DNA of 64,000 nucleotides, from the NCBI RefSeq assembly GCF_963677195.1, contig NZ_OY781918.1:3212923-3276922 (forward strand). Reading direction: 5' to 3'. The notes below the pieces were generated by a model. It was not told where the DNA came from, ran no database searches, and saw only the letters and a list, made by a program, of their open reading frames with translations. Of the stretch, positions 17,782 through 26,847 are shown in pieces. Made by a program: the position numbers and the translations under genes. This DNA is from an uncultured Marinifilum sp. (lineage in GTDB: Bacteria; Bacteroidota; Bacteroidia; Bacteroidales; Marinifilaceae). How positions within the stretch are numbered: position 1 is the stretch's first letter; the number at the start of each line of letters is the position of its first letter.

Positions 17782-18183
17782 TTACTTGTAGTTTTTAGAT
17801 AAATTTGTTAGTACGCTTATTGCTTTTTCTGAATTATGTTTGTCCACAAAAATATGATCATGATAATATCCGGCAATAACATTACAGCTGATATTGTTTT
17901 TTGCTAATTCGGCCGAAAATATAGCGGTTAAACCCACTGATTCTAATGATGAATGTATCATTAAGCTAATCCAGGATGCAACATATTCATATTTAAGATT
18001 CAATTTATCGGCTGTGTTTTTTTCTAGCACTATTGTTGTCCCTTCTTTCTCTTTAAATTCACATATTGTATCTTTCCTGTCAATTGTATTTATATCCTTT
18101 ACTGTTGAAAAAACATACTCTCCCTGATTTAGTATGGGAGTCATTTTTTTTATTAATATTGATATGTCTTTTTCGCCTTTCAT
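17782..18183 (-). CDS. ACT-domain protein (tandem ACT-like)
   Basis: The 133-residue protein has two ACT-like halves. The first contains [21 protein letters not shown] and the second [36 protein letters not shown], matching the small ACT-only family that binds amino acids. The frame extends to 18240, but that would overlap the methyltransferase gene by 38 nt. The ATG at 18183 leaves a 19-nt gap and removes an unlikely basic extension. It probably senses a ligand for this operon; that is inference. Confidence 0.75.
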   Translation of the reverse strand: MKGEKDISILIKKMTPILNQGEYVFSTVKDINTIDRKDTICEFKEKEGTTIVLEKNTADKLNLKYEYVASWISLMIHSSLESVGLTAIFSAELAKNNISCNVIAGYYHDHIFVDKHNSEKAISVLTNLSKNYK

Positions 18184-18202
18184 GATTTTTTTAAGTAAAA
18201 TT

Positions 18203-19039
18203 CTACTGAATAATTTGCTTTTTATAAACACCACTTTCAAGAATTACGCTTTCTTCTTTTAGTGCATTTAAAAAATTACTGATTTTTTCGAAAAAATATT
18301 CGCCCATCAGAATGCTTAAGCCGAGTTCGGGAATTCCATGTTTAGATATTCTTGTTAATAGCTTTTCAAAAAATACAATTCCAACTTGTGTTTGATCGGT
18401 ACTTACTATTTTCATAAAACCTAATCTGTTAAGAGTAGTGTCCATTTCAGATGTGGATTCAATAAAACTTATTTTTGATTCTTTGGCCCATGGTAGAGGA
18501 TAGCGAATATTTTTATTTCCTTTTTTAAAAACATCATAATAAACAAGCGTTCCATTATTAGTAAGTACTCTTTCAATTTCACGGAATAATTTATCTCTGT
18601 TGTTAATATTCACAAGTAAATGCTGAGTCCAAACTACATTAAAAGAATTGTTTTTAAACGGCAAATTCAGAGCATCTCCGTGAATAAAATTGGTTGAGGT
18701 ATTTAATCCTACAAGTTTCGATAAAGCAATAGCTGTATTTATATATTCTTTTGATAAATCGAGACCTGTTGTTGTACAATTAAATTCCTCAGCTAATAAT
18801 CTGCAAGGACCGCCAATTCCGCATCCTATATCCAGTAATTTGGAGTTATTTAGTTTTGCAGCTTTGGCTAATTCTCTTGATATTTCTGCTCCTCTTACAT
18901 GAAATTCATCAACAGCAGCTAAATCTTTTCTGCTTAGCTTATTTATGTCAATGCCTTTTTTTGTAAGCTTGTTAATAATTTCATTGTACAATTTGGGTTG
19001 ATAATAATGTTGTTCAATTTCAGAGTTTAAAATATTCAT
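18203..19039 (-). CDS. SAM-dependent methyltransferase
   Basis: This 278-residue class I methyltransferase has motif [20 protein letters not shown] (about residues 68-86), motif II acidic residue in [11 protein letters not shown], and the motif around [25 protein letters not shown]. It resembles the UbiE/sterol/cyclopropane-type family that methylates small molecules. It is first of three co-directed genes (methyltransferase, ACT protein, HD hydrolase) with tight spacing. The substrate cannot be told. Confidence 0.85.
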   Translation of the reverse strand: MNILNSEIEQHYYQPKLYNEIINKLTKKGIDINKLSRKDLAAVDEFHVRGAEISRELAKAAKLNNSKLLDIGCGIGGPCRLLAEEFNCTTTGLDLSKEYINTAIALSKLVGLNTSTNFIHGDALNLPFKNNSFNVVWTQHLLVNINNRDKLFREIERVLTNNGTLVYYDVFKKGNKNIRYPLPWAKESKISFIESTSEMDTTLNRLGFMKIVSTDQTQVGIVFFEKLLTRISKHGIPELGLSILMGEYFFEKISNFLNALKEESVILESGVYKKQIIQ

Positions 19040-19518
19040 AGCTGTTTTAGCATATTTTTCTGATATTATTCATAGCTCGATTTTGCATGCTGAAATCATA
19101 TCAAAATATTTATATTTTTAGCTTGGTGAAATTAAGCATCTTTCGCTATTACAACAAAATGAAAAGCGAAAAATCCTGAATATTCTTCTTTACTACTACC
19201 TGAATTAATTGGATTATTTTAAGTTTATCTGTTTCATGTGATTGGTAATGTACTTCGAGTACTTTGTGGTTAACTTTATTTATTATGTTTTTGTCCTTTT
19301 TTTGTGAATTTTTTATTCTTGTCTTTGTATAATGTATTGTGTGCTATTTGTTGCAGATTTTTCTTCTTGCATCCAATTTTAAAGCATACATATATTTAAT
19401 ATAAACGTGTCAAATTAATGTTTATCTAGTTTTAACTATAATTGATCGTATTAAATATGTTTTGAGCTATTATGAACATATATTTGTTGCATTGAGAATA
19501 ATCTAACACTTATACAAC
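19040..19518. other. 479-bp intergenic region between divergent genes
   Basis: The region is A/T-rich and holds the promoters of the methyltransferase operon (minus) and the pepF-like gene (plus). A plus-strand -7 element at 19479-19486 was recognised. No coding frame or RNA structure was seen. Confidence 0.4.
19479..19486 (+). promoter_or_regulatory. -7 promoter element of the pepF-like gene
   Basis: TATATTTG matches TAnnTTTG, 32 nt before the ATG at 19519. Confidence 0.6.
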
Positions 19519-21423
19519 ATGAACACAAAAATTAGAAAGATGAGTAGAGTTTTTGCAACAGCTCTTCTTATTGTTTGTACCTGTCTGCAAGTAGTTGCGC
19601 AGGAAAATTATCAAACAAGAGAAGAAATTCCTGCTAAATACAAGTGGAATTTTAGTGATATCTACGCAAATTGGGAAGCTTGGGAGGCTGATTTTAAAGC
19701 CATTTCTGAGGATATGGAAAAAATACAATCTTTTAAGGGTAAATTGGGAGAGAGTTCCGATAATTTAGCTAAACTTCTTGCAGTTCAGGAAGATTTAATG
19801 AAAAAAGCATACAAAGTATATCAATTTGTATCTTTTCAGAGTACAGTCGATCAGAGAAATATGGATTTGATGGCCAGATTACAAAGAGTGCAATTAATGT
19901 TCGCACAATTTGGCGTAACAACAGCATGGATTTCTCCTGAAATGATTCAAATACCCGAAGCTACTATGAAAAAATGGCTTGCTTCGAATCCTGCCTTAAA
20001 AGATCATAAGTTTGATTTAATGGATATGTATCGTCTTCAGAAACATGTATTAACTGAGGAAATGGAAAAATTACTTTCTTATTATTCACAAGTAAACGGA
20101 ACGGCAGGCAATATTTTTAAAGCTTTGTCTACTGCTGATATGGAATTTAAGGAAGTAGAATTATCCGATGGTAAGAAAGTAAAGATTACTCCTGGCGTTT
20201 ATTCACAAATTACAACTAATAATCTTAATCAGGATGATCGTAGAATTGCTTATGAAGCAATGTATGATGTTTATTATAAAAACAAAAATACTTATGCTGC
20301 CATTTATAATGGAATTGTTCAGGCAAATTGGGCTAGTGCTCGTGCAAGAAATTACGAGTCTTGTCTTGATGCCGAATTAGAAGGAAATAATATTCCTAAA
20401 GATGTTTATTTGAATTTGATAAACACTGTAAAGGAAAATACAGCACCTGTTCGTAAATACATCGAATTACGTAAAAAAGTATTGGGTCTTGAAAAATATT
20501 ATGGTTTCGATGGCTCTATCAGTTTAACTGATTTTAATAAAAATTATCCTTACGAAGATGCTGTTAAAGAGGTTATTGAATCAGTTCTTCCTTTGGGTAA
20601 AGATTATCAGGCAAAATTGAAAAACGCAACCGAAAGTGGTTGGTTAGATGTTTATGAAAATCCTGGTAAAAGAGGCGGAGCATTTTCTGCAGGGGTTTAT
20701 GGGGTTCATCCATATATGTTATTAAATTACAATGGTACTTTAGATTATGTTTTTACTTTAGCACATGAGTTAGGACATACTATGCACACTACGCTTTCTA
20801 ACGAAAATCAGCCATTTGCAACTCATGCTTATACTATTTTTGTTGCCGAGGTAGCTTCTACTTTTAACGAGCGTTTGTTATTGGATTATATGATGGAAAA
20901 TACCAATAATCCTAAAGAAAGAATTGCACTTTTAACACAGTCTATAGAAGCAATTATAGGAACTTTTTATGCTCAAAGCATGTTTGCTGATTACGAATAT
21001 CAGGTTCACACTATGGTAGAACAAGGGAAACCGGTTAATGCTGAAATTTTAACTAAAGTTTGGGGCGATATTGCTGATAAGTATTATGGCGATGCAACGG
21101 AGAAGACAAAATATTCTAACTACCCATGGACAAGAATTCCTCATTTTTATAATTCACCTTTTTATGTATATCAGTATGCAACCTGTTTTGCTTCGTCGGC
21201 AAAATTGTATAAAGATGTAACAGAAGGTAGCAAGAAAGAGAAAAAAGAAGCTTTAGAGAGATATCTTAATATGTTAAAATCGGGAGGTAACGATTTTCCA
21301 ATGGAGCTATTGAAGAAAGCTGGTGTTGATTTGTCTAAACCAGAACCAATTTTAGCCGTAATCAATCAGTTAGATCAGTTGGTAGATCAGCTGGCTGTTG
21401 AGCTTGAGAAAATTGAGAAATAA
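19519..21423 (+). CDS. pepF: Secreted oligoendopeptidase F (M3B metallopeptidase)
   Basis: The 634-residue zinc peptidase of family M3B has the motif HELGH (His416, Glu417, His420), with a downstream Glu in the helix containing AEVASTFNERLLLDY. Unlike cytosolic PepF it begins with a signal peptide (about 1-27, ending VVAQ), so it should act in the periplasm on oligopeptides. The length is near the family norm of about 600 plus the leader. It is a single transcription unit closed by a strong hairpin. Confidence 0.9.
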   Translation: MNTKIRKMSRVFATALLIVCTCLQVVAQENYQTREEIPAKYKWNFSDIYANWEAWEADFKAISEDMEKIQSFKGKLGESSDNLAKLLAVQEDLMKKAYKVYQFVSFQSTVDQRNMDLMARLQRVQLMFAQFGVTTAWISPEMIQIPEATMKKWLASNPALKDHKFDLMDMYRLQKHVLTEEMEKLLSYYSQVNGTAGNIFKALSTADMEFKEVELSDGKKVKITPGVYSQITTNNLNQDDRRIAYEAMYDVYYKNKNTYAAIYNGIVQANWASARARNYESCLDAELEGNNIPKDVYLNLINTVKENTAPVRKYIELRKKVLGLEKYYGFDGSISLTDFNKNYPYEDAVKEVIESVLPLGKDYQAKLKNATESGWLDVYENPGKRGGAFSAGVYGVHPYMLLNYNGTLDYVFTLAHELGHTMHTTLSNENQPFATHAYTIFVAEVASTFNERLLLDYMMENTNNPKERIALLTQSIEAIIGTFYAQSMFADYEYQVHTMVEQGKPVNAEILTKVWGDIADKYYGDATEKTKYSNYPWTRIPHFYNSPFYVYQYATCFASSAKLYKDVTEGSKKEKKEALERYLNMLKSGGNDFPMELLKKAGVDLSKPEPILAVINQLDQLVDQLAVELEKIEK

Positions 21424-21439
21424 ATATCAATTTAAATAT

Positions 21440-21475
21440 AAAACAAAGGCAGCCTGTTTAGGCTGCCTTTGTTTT
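21440..21475. terminator. Bidirectional terminator between pepF and the mannitol locus
   Basis: The 15-bp perfect stem AAAACAAAGGCAGCC / GGCTGCCTTTGTTTT has loop TGTTTA. It serves convergent genes. The core is almost identical to the hairpin at 27687-27712. Confidence 0.9.
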
Positions 21476-21494
21476 TGATATCCTAATGAAAGAA

Positions 21495-22379
21495 TTATGA
21501 TGTTTGCATCATGTTTACAACTTCCTCAATTGTAATAATAGGATTTGCACCATCTTTAGAAGCTACAAGGGCTCCCGTTACACAGGCAAAATCGATTGCT
21601 TCCTGCGGACTGGCATTGTTTACTAGTTTGCTAATTAAACAAGCAAGAAAGGAATCTCCAGCCCCTACGGTATCGGCAACTGTAATTTTATAGCCTTTAT
21701 TGTAGTAAAATTCGTTGTTGTGAAAGAGTGCAGCTCCATCTTCACCTAGAGTAACACAAATTTGTTTTGTGTTTGTGCGTTCGGAAATAAACCGAATACT
21801 CTCTTCTAGCGATTTATCCTTGCATCCCATGTTTGCACAGATTTCAAAAATTTCATCATCGTTAAATTTTATAAAATCTGCCAGTTGCATTAAGCTTTCA
21901 ATAATTTTTTGTGAGTAATGTGGAGGGCGTAAATTCACATCAAAAACATTAAATTTTGAATTGTTAAGCAGCTCGAAAAGTGTTTGACGAGAAGTATTAC
22001 TGCGTGCAACCAAGCTACCGTAAATAAACGCATCGGCCTTTTTTACTGCATCTAAATCATTTTTTGATAATACAATATCATCCCAGGCACATGGCATTTT
22101 TATTTCGTAGGTGGCAGAACCATTTTTGTCAAGATGAACCAATACCTGACTGGTTTCAAAATTTTTACTTACCTGAATGTGATCCAGATTGGCAGAATGT
22201 GATTCCATTTCAGCAGTAAGTTCTTTGCCTATATTATCTTTGCCAATACTACTAATTACGCTTGCTTTATTTCCGAACCATTGTGCCCGGAGTGCTACGT
22301 TTAATGGAGCTCCACCAAGTTTTTTACCAGTTGGTAGTATGTCCCATAATACTTCACCAAAGCATACTATCTCTTTCAT
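21495..22379 (-). CDS. PfkB-family sugar kinase (probable fructokinase)
   Basis: This 294-residue ribokinase-fold enzyme phosphorylates a sugar with ATP. It shows the N-terminal GG motif (KLGGAPLNVALRAQWFG) and the catalytic signature DTVGAGDSF with Asp242 as base. It sits 2 nt after mannitol dehydrogenase in the same operon, so fructose made from mannitol is the likely substrate, giving fructose 6-phosphate. Other PfkB substrates are possible, but context is strong. Confidence 0.88.
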   Translation of the reverse strand: MKEIVCFGEVLWDILPTGKKLGGAPLNVALRAQWFGNKASVISSIGKDNIGKELTAEMESHSANLDHIQVSKNFETSQVLVHLDKNGSATYEIKMPCAWDDIVLSKNDLDAVKKADAFIYGSLVARSNTSRQTLFELLNNSKFNVFDVNLRPPHYSQKIIESLMQLADFIKFNDDEIFEICANMGCKDKSLEESIRFISERTNTKQICVTLGEDGAALFHNNEFYYNKGYKITVADTVGAGDSFLACLISKLVNNASPQEAIDFACVTGALVASKDGANPIITIEEVVNMMQTS

Positions 22380-22381
22380 AT

Positions 22382-23872
22382 CTAAGCTAATTTTGCATTC
22401 ATTTCTTTTACACAGTCTTTTACTTTCTTACTTCTAAGCATTTCAAGAGACAACAAGAAAGCATCAACGAAAGTTTTGTTGTTTACTAAATCACCAAAAA
22501 TTGGTTCTATTTCAAGAAAACAGATTGGATTTTGGTGTGATAATGCTGCCGCACGAATTAGTTCGTTGCTCATTGCATCTTCAATAGGATAGGTGTTGTT
22601 GTTTTCGTCAACTCCATCGTTGTATTTACACCAGGCAGCAACTATAAATGCGGCTCTTGCAATGTTCTTATCTGCTTGCAGTTGTGCTTTAACTGTAGTT
22701 AGTAAGAAAATTGGAATTTTTGCCGAGCTTTCAAGACAAATTCTAGCAACAAGATCTTTGATATAAATATTCTGGAATCGTTCAATTAAACTCATTTTGT
22801 ATTGTTCCAGATTAATGTTGCCAAGATTTCCAAGAGTAGGCGTAGCTTCTTCGTCCATGAATGCTTTTAGAAAGATATTAAAATCTTTGTCGCGAGCTGC
22901 TTCGTCAATTGTTTTGTAGCCATGAAGTGCACCAAGCATACCTAATATTGTGTGACCGGCATTTAACAGGCGTAATTTCATGTTTTCAAATGGTACAACA
23001 TTATCAGTAAATTGGGCACCAACTTTTTCCCATTCTGGTCTTCCGTTGGCAAATTTATCTTCAATTACCCACTGAATAAAAGGCTCGCATACTACTGGCC
23101 ACTGATCGTCTATTAAAAATTCTTCTTGTAGTTTTTCTATATCGCTGGCAACAGTTACCGGAGTAATTCTATCCACCATGGCATTCGGGAAAGAAACATT
23201 TTCTTTAATCCATGCGCTTAGTTCTGGTTCAGCCTTTTCTACGTAATTTAAAAGAGATTTTTTTGCAACATCACCATTTCCTTGAATGTTGTCGCACGAT
23301 TGAATGGTGCAACCGCCAATGCCGCGCTGCATTCTTAATTTCATGGCTTGAGCCAGATATCCAAATACAGTTTTAGGAGACATTGGATTTTTCATATCCT
23401 CTACAATAACCGGATTGCTGAAATCGAATTCCCCAGTGGCTTCATTCAAATTATAGCCTCCTTCGGTAATGGTAAGAGAAATGATTTTGATATCTGGATT
23501 TGCCATTTTTTCGATTACGGCAATTTGGTTTTCAGGTGCAAAAATGTACTCTACAATCGATCCAATAATATTAGCACTAAGAGATCCGTCAAGTTCTTTG
23601 GTAATAAGAGTGTAAAGTCCATCCTGATCTTTTAAAATGTTATAAATCTTACGGTCGTAATCAAGAAGTCCAATTCCACAAATTCCATAATCTAATACTC
23701 CATAACGCTCCATTAATTCATTGGTGTAGTAGGCTTCGTGTGAACGGTGGAAATTTCCAACTCCAATGTGTACGATACTTGTTTTTACTTTATCCCTGTC
23801 GTATGATGGTGTTTTTACATTAGGGGGCATAATATTTAAATTCTCTTGATTTAAGGCAACTGACGTTTTCAT
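22382..23872 (-). CDS. Mannitol 2-dehydrogenase family protein
   Basis: The 496-residue long-chain dehydrogenase oxidises a polyol to a ketose with NAD(P)+, probably mannitol to fructose. It shows the Rossmann motif IVHIGVGNFHRSHEAYY and the catalytic K-x4-N-x2-H set (Lys299, Asn304, His307 in KLRLLNAGH). The frame extends to 23923, but a TAnnTTTG promoter element at 23893-23900 lies inside the extra 17 codons, so the ATG at 23872 is preferred. The downstream fructokinase completes the route to fructose 6-phosphate. Mannonate or altronate oxidoreductase is an alternative but fits the neighbours less well. Confidence 0.87.
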   Translation of the reverse strand: MKTSVALNQENLNIMPPNVKTPSYDRDKVKTSIVHIGVGNFHRSHEAYYTNELMERYGVLDYGICGIGLLDYDRKIYNILKDQDGLYTLITKELDGSLSANIIGSIVEYIFAPENQIAVIEKMANPDIKIISLTITEGGYNLNEATGEFDFSNPVIVEDMKNPMSPKTVFGYLAQAMKLRMQRGIGGCTIQSCDNIQGNGDVAKKSLLNYVEKAEPELSAWIKENVSFPNAMVDRITPVTVASDIEKLQEEFLIDDQWPVVCEPFIQWVIEDKFANGRPEWEKVGAQFTDNVVPFENMKLRLLNAGHTILGMLGALHGYKTIDEAARDKDFNIFLKAFMDEEATPTLGNLGNINLEQYKMSLIERFQNIYIKDLVARICLESSAKIPIFLLTTVKAQLQADKNIARAAFIVAAWCKYNDGVDENNNTYPIEDAMSNELIRAAALSHQNPICFLEIEPIFGDLVNNKTFVDAFLLSLEMLRSKKVKDCVKEMNAKLA

Positions 23873-23892
23873 TTCGATATTTTTTAATGGCA

Positions 23893-23900
23893 CAAACCTA
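23893..23900 (-). promoter_or_regulatory. Internal -7 promoter element for mannitol dehydrogenase
   Basis: TAGGTTTG on the minus strand matches TAnnTTTG and lies 20 nt before the ATG at 23872. It may give an internal transcript for dehydrogenase and kinase. Confidence 0.45.
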
Positions 23901-23930
23901 AATTTTTTGTGCGGAATTAACATGTTAAGT

Positions 23931-25643
23931 TTATTTAATTAAAGCTTTTTTTCTGCGAAGACTCCAATAGGCAAAGGCAAAATAACCAATCGTACAAATG
24001 AATGCGTATTTATGGAAAAGGGCTTTATTTACATTGTAAATTTCCAAATTGGGACTGGCAAACATGGTGTTAATTGCTAAGGCCGTAATAATTATAAGGC
24101 ATAAAACAGATAAAGTGTTGAGTATTTTTGAAAATAAAGATTCGTCTTTGTATTGAACTTTTTCTGTTTTGGCTTTTTCTTCCTGAAAAATTTTGATGTC
24201 CTCTTGTAATTGTTTTTCTTCCTTAATTTCCTGAGTGTAATCTTCTCGGGCTCCACTTTTACTTGCCATAAAAGTGTATAGGATAAGTGTAAAGAACCAG
24301 GTCGGAATAAACAGGTAATAGAATGATATAATATCCAGAGCATTTAAGCCAAAACCTAGTGCGAGTCCTGCCATCCATGCAATAATTGCTGGTTTGCTTG
24401 TAATTAAGTTTTGGTAGTATGCCCAATATCTTGTTAGGCCAATTTTTGGGAATAGAAAGTGTTCGGCAAAAACAATAGCTCCAACAGGTACGACAAGTAA
24501 TCCTGCATAGGTAAGCATAGGTAGCATTTTAGAAAAAACAAAAGGGAAGCATGCAATAATTACCGTAAAAATACCAACAATTAAAGTTGTTCGTTTTCTC
24601 GAGTGATTTTTAAATATGGCTTGAGCGGCTAAGCCTGCGCGATATAAATTAGCATTGGCAGTTGTCCATCCGGCAACAATAACAATAACGAATCCCGAAG
24701 CTCCCAAGGCATAGTAGGCTACATCTCCCGGATCTAAGGAAATTACAGGTTTGTTCAATAAAACACCAGCTCCGGCACCCATTATTCCTGCGGCTATCCA
24801 TGCAATGTAATGGCCGAATAGCATACCAAAACTTGAATAGATTCCGTAGCTCGATTTTTTAGCATATCTAAGAATTGCCATATCTATTAGTCCTACGTGA
24901 GTAATTGTATTGGCAGCCCATGCAAAACCAATTACCTCGAGCAATCCGATGCCAGATTCTCCGGTATCTGTTACTCCCCGCCATATCGATTCATCACCAA
25001 TTTGCAAAAATTCACTCCAGTTTGTAATTGATGTTGATCCAATAACAGAATGGGCTAAGGCAGGTAAAAGTGCAAACGCTCCTGCAACAAATAGGGTAAA
25101 TAGCCAGGGAGCACAAATGCTAGAAAAATCGGCAACTGTATTAAAGCCATATATTGCAACAAATACAACAACAATTCCAACGGCCGCAACAATAAGCAAA
25201 AACGGTATGTTGGTCGAATACCAGTTTAATTGTGCCGGTATGTCGAAAAGAAATCGCACGGCAGAAGATGATACCGTAATCATTGCTGCTGAAATTACTG
25301 TAAAAATAATTGCATTAGCCCAATTGTATAGTTTGGTCATTGAATCGCCAGCAATTTTATTCAGGTAAGTATATAAACTAAGTCTTGTTTGAACAGCAAT
25401 GGGAGAGGTTAAAAAAGTCCAGCTTAATACAGCAAGTATGTTTCCAATTAATAATCCGAATAAGATATCTCTTGTACTTGCTCCCAGAGAAACAAAAGTA
25501 GCTCCAATTACAAATTCTGTAGCTGCAACGTGTTCTCCGGCGTAAAGACCAGCAAAATGTTTTCCGCCATGAAGTTTGTTTTGCGCAACTGGCAATTGTT
25601 CTTCATCTAAGTGTGCGAAATTTCGTGTTGATTCGTTTTTCAT
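23931..25643 (-). CDS. NCS1-like cation symporter in a mannitol operon
   Basis: The 570-residue permease has about 12 transmembrane helices. Features of the NCS1 (purine/cytosine) family include an N-terminal part with GLYAGEHVAATEFVIGATFVSLGAS and helices with intramembrane glycine breaks (GFAWAANTITHVGLIDMAILRYAKKSSYGIYSSFG). A long charged segment at about 475-515 (EEKQLQEDIKIFQEEKAKTEK) precedes two final helices. NCS1 members usually carry nucleobases or related compounds. Here the gene lies between an outer-membrane protein and mannitol dehydrogenase, so it more likely takes up mannitol or another polyol. That is inference. Confidence 0.75.
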   Translation of the reverse strand: MKNESTRNFAHLDEEQLPVAQNKLHGGKHFAGLYAGEHVAATEFVIGATFVSLGASTRDILFGLLIGNILAVLSWTFLTSPIAVQTRLSLYTYLNKIAGDSMTKLYNWANAIIFTVISAAMITVSSSAVRFLFDIPAQLNWYSTNIPFLLIVAAVGIVVVFVAIYGFNTVADFSSICAPWLFTLFVAGAFALLPALAHSVIGSTSITNWSEFLQIGDESIWRGVTDTGESGIGLLEVIGFAWAANTITHVGLIDMAILRYAKKSSYGIYSSFGMLFGHYIAWIAAGIMGAGAGVLLNKPVISLDPGDVAYYALGASGFVIVIVAGWTTANANLYRAGLAAQAIFKNHSRKRTTLIVGIFTVIIACFPFVFSKMLPMLTYAGLLVVPVGAIVFAEHFLFPKIGLTRYWAYYQNLITSKPAIIAWMAGLALGFGLNALDIISFYYLFIPTWFFTLILYTFMASKSGAREDYTQEIKEEKQLQEDIKIFQEEKAKTEKVQYKDESLFSKILNTLSVLCLIIITALAINTMFASPNLEIYNVNKALFHKYAFICTIGYFAFAYWSLRRKKALIK

Positions 25644-25668
25644 ATCTATAAAATTGAGGAATTTTTAA

Positions 25669-26460
25669 TTAAAAAAGCGATATATCTATTTGTAATGCTC
25701 CAACTTTTGTTTCTGGGTTCCAGAAAGCGGTTCCGCTTATCGGAAAGGTTTTCGATAATATTTTAATTTTATGCTTAAGGCTCATTCCTAAATTAATTAG
25801 GTTTGCTTTTTCGCTGTAAAAAGTTTTGTCGGTAGTAAAGGAAAAAGCACCTCCGGCAAAAATATTTATTTTGCTGTTTTTGTTCTGAAAAAGACGATAG
25901 CTAAGCTCTACATAATTAGAATAGGAATTGTTTTCAGATCCGTCGGCATCGTTTTCGTAATCGCCTGCACCTCCAAATAATATTGTAGCCCAGTATATTT
26001 TTAAAGGAACATTATCTGAGATTGTATACCCTAAAGCAATGTCCAAAAAGTTAGGAGAAGTGTGTTTGTTGTAGCTAAATATATCTGGATTTTCTTTGTC
26101 GCTGTAATTATTATGACTTACTAATTCGGCGTAGAAATTATCAGTAAAGTTATATTTTGAATAATAGGAAAATTCTTTGTAATCACCATCGAAACTTGAT
26201 CCTCCCCATAATCCAAGTACAAATTTTTGGTTTGTAGATTGATATTCTAAGCTGGTAGCCATCATTGCTCCTGATGTAACTACTGATCCGTGCCAAAGGT
26301 GCATGTTTTTAAGGTTTAGGCTAATATTAAAATTATCAGCAATAGAATCCAAAGATTGAGCTTTTGTTGTTTTTGAGCCTAATGCAAGTACAAGTAAAAT
26401 TAAAATAAAACAAGCTCTGTTTTTTTTAAACGTATAAATCGGCTTGTAATCCTCCGGCAA
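25669..26460 (-). CDS. Probable outer-membrane protein of the mannitol operon (non-ATG start)
   Basis: The 263-residue protein has a hydrophobic signal segment (FILILLVLALG) ending near TKAQ, then beta-rich aromatic segments and a C-terminal Phe, fitting a small outer-membrane barrel that could admit mannitol. No ATG is in frame. The frame opens after a stop at 26485-26487 and the only common start is the TTG at 26460. ATGs at 26501 and 26488 lie in other frames, and an A8 run on the coding strand (26420-26427) sits before the signal segment, so a frameshift or sequencing error is possible. No named family was recognised. Confidence 0.6.
   Translation of the reverse strand: MPEDYKPIYTFKKNRACFILILLVLALGSKTTKAQSLDSIADNFNISLNLKNMHLWHGSVVTSGAMMATSLEYQSTNQKFVLGLWGGSSFDGDYKEFSYYSKYNFTDNFYAELVSHNNYSDKENPDIFSYNKHTSPNFLDIALGYTISDNVPLKIYWATILFGGAGDYENDADGSENNSYSNYVELSYRLFQNKNSKINIFAGGAFSFTTDKTFYSEKANLINLGMSLKHKIKILSKTFPISGTAFWNPETKVGALQIDISLF
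26428..26446. promoter_or_regulatory. Half-site resembling the NUDIX-regulator operator
   Basis: The first 12 bases, AAACGTATAAAT, are identical to the left part of the operator at 26820-26838. The right half is not conserved and the site is inside the coding region, so it is at best an auxiliary site. Confidence 0.2.
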
Positions 26461-26537
26461 AGTGTCGTCGATTTTTGTATTGCTTCATCTTGTGTTTTCA
26501 TTCTGACTTTTGTTTTGGTTATTCATTCTAGTTTTTA

Positions 26538-26556
26538 AAACGTAAAAAGTACGTTT
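26538..26556. promoter_or_regulatory. Operator for the mannitol operon (AAACGTA-N5-TACGTTT)
   Basis: This perfect 7-bp inverted repeat with a 5-bp spacer lies directly downstream of the minus-strand -7 box at 26564-26571, at the expected transcription start. The same 19-bp layout recurs at 26820-26838. It is probably bound by the NUDIX-type regulator encoded at 26848. Confidence 0.7.
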
Positions 26557-26563
26557 GTTGTTG

Positions 26564-26571
26564 CAAATATA
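26564..26571 (-). promoter_or_regulatory. -7 promoter element of the mannitol operon
   Basis: TATATTTG on the minus strand matches TAnnTTTG, with the operator immediately downstream. This arrangement fits repression at the start site. Confidence 0.6.
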
Positions 26572-26717
26572 TGAAATTATTTTCCGAAAAAACAAAAATA
26601 AATTACAATAAATAATATATTCAACTTAAATATAGATTGTTATGATGGTATTAAAATAGATTATAATTCGGTAATTCTTAATTGTTCATAACATTGTTTG
26701 AGTGTTGATGTATTGTA

Positions 26718-26736
26718 ATGCGTTCTCTGTACGTTT
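26718..26736. promoter_or_regulatory. Degenerate operator copy
   Basis: ATGCGTT-N5-TACGTTT has one perfect half-site and four of seven matches in the other, with the same spacing as the two better operators. It lies between the divergent promoters. Confidence 0.35.
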
Positions 26737-26788
26737 TGTGTGTTATGCTGATTGTCTGCAAAAATTGGGATATGAAAAATTAGATTAC

Positions 26789-26796
26789 TATATTTG
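26789..26796 (+). promoter_or_regulatory. -7 promoter element of the NUDIX regulator
   Basis: TATATTTG matches TAnnTTTG. The operator at 26820-26838 lies downstream of the predicted start, consistent with autoregulation. Confidence 0.6.
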
Positions 26797-26819
26797 TTGT
26801 GAAGAGTTTTTTAAAAACA

Positions 26820-26838
26820 AAACGTATAAATAACGTTT
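26820..26838. promoter_or_regulatory. Operator in the leader of the NUDIX regulator gene
   Basis: AAACGTATAAATAACGTTT is an inverted repeat with 6-bp perfect arms in the same 19-bp frame as 26538-26556. It ends 9 nt before the regulator's ATG. Confidence 0.65.
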
Positions 26839-26847
26839 AATTTTCTT

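Larger units (their letters stand above)
26461..26847. other. 387-bp divergent control region of the mannitol locus
   Basis: The region holds the divergent promoters (26564-26571 minus, 26789-26796 plus) and three operator-like palindromes. No additional gene longer than about 35 codons is convincing. Confidence 0.6.

Noticed and set aside
24910..25368. 152-codon open frame on the plus strand
   Set aside because: It lies wholly antisense to the NCS1-like permease gene, with no promoter or recognisable protein pattern; it reflects codon bias of the real gene.
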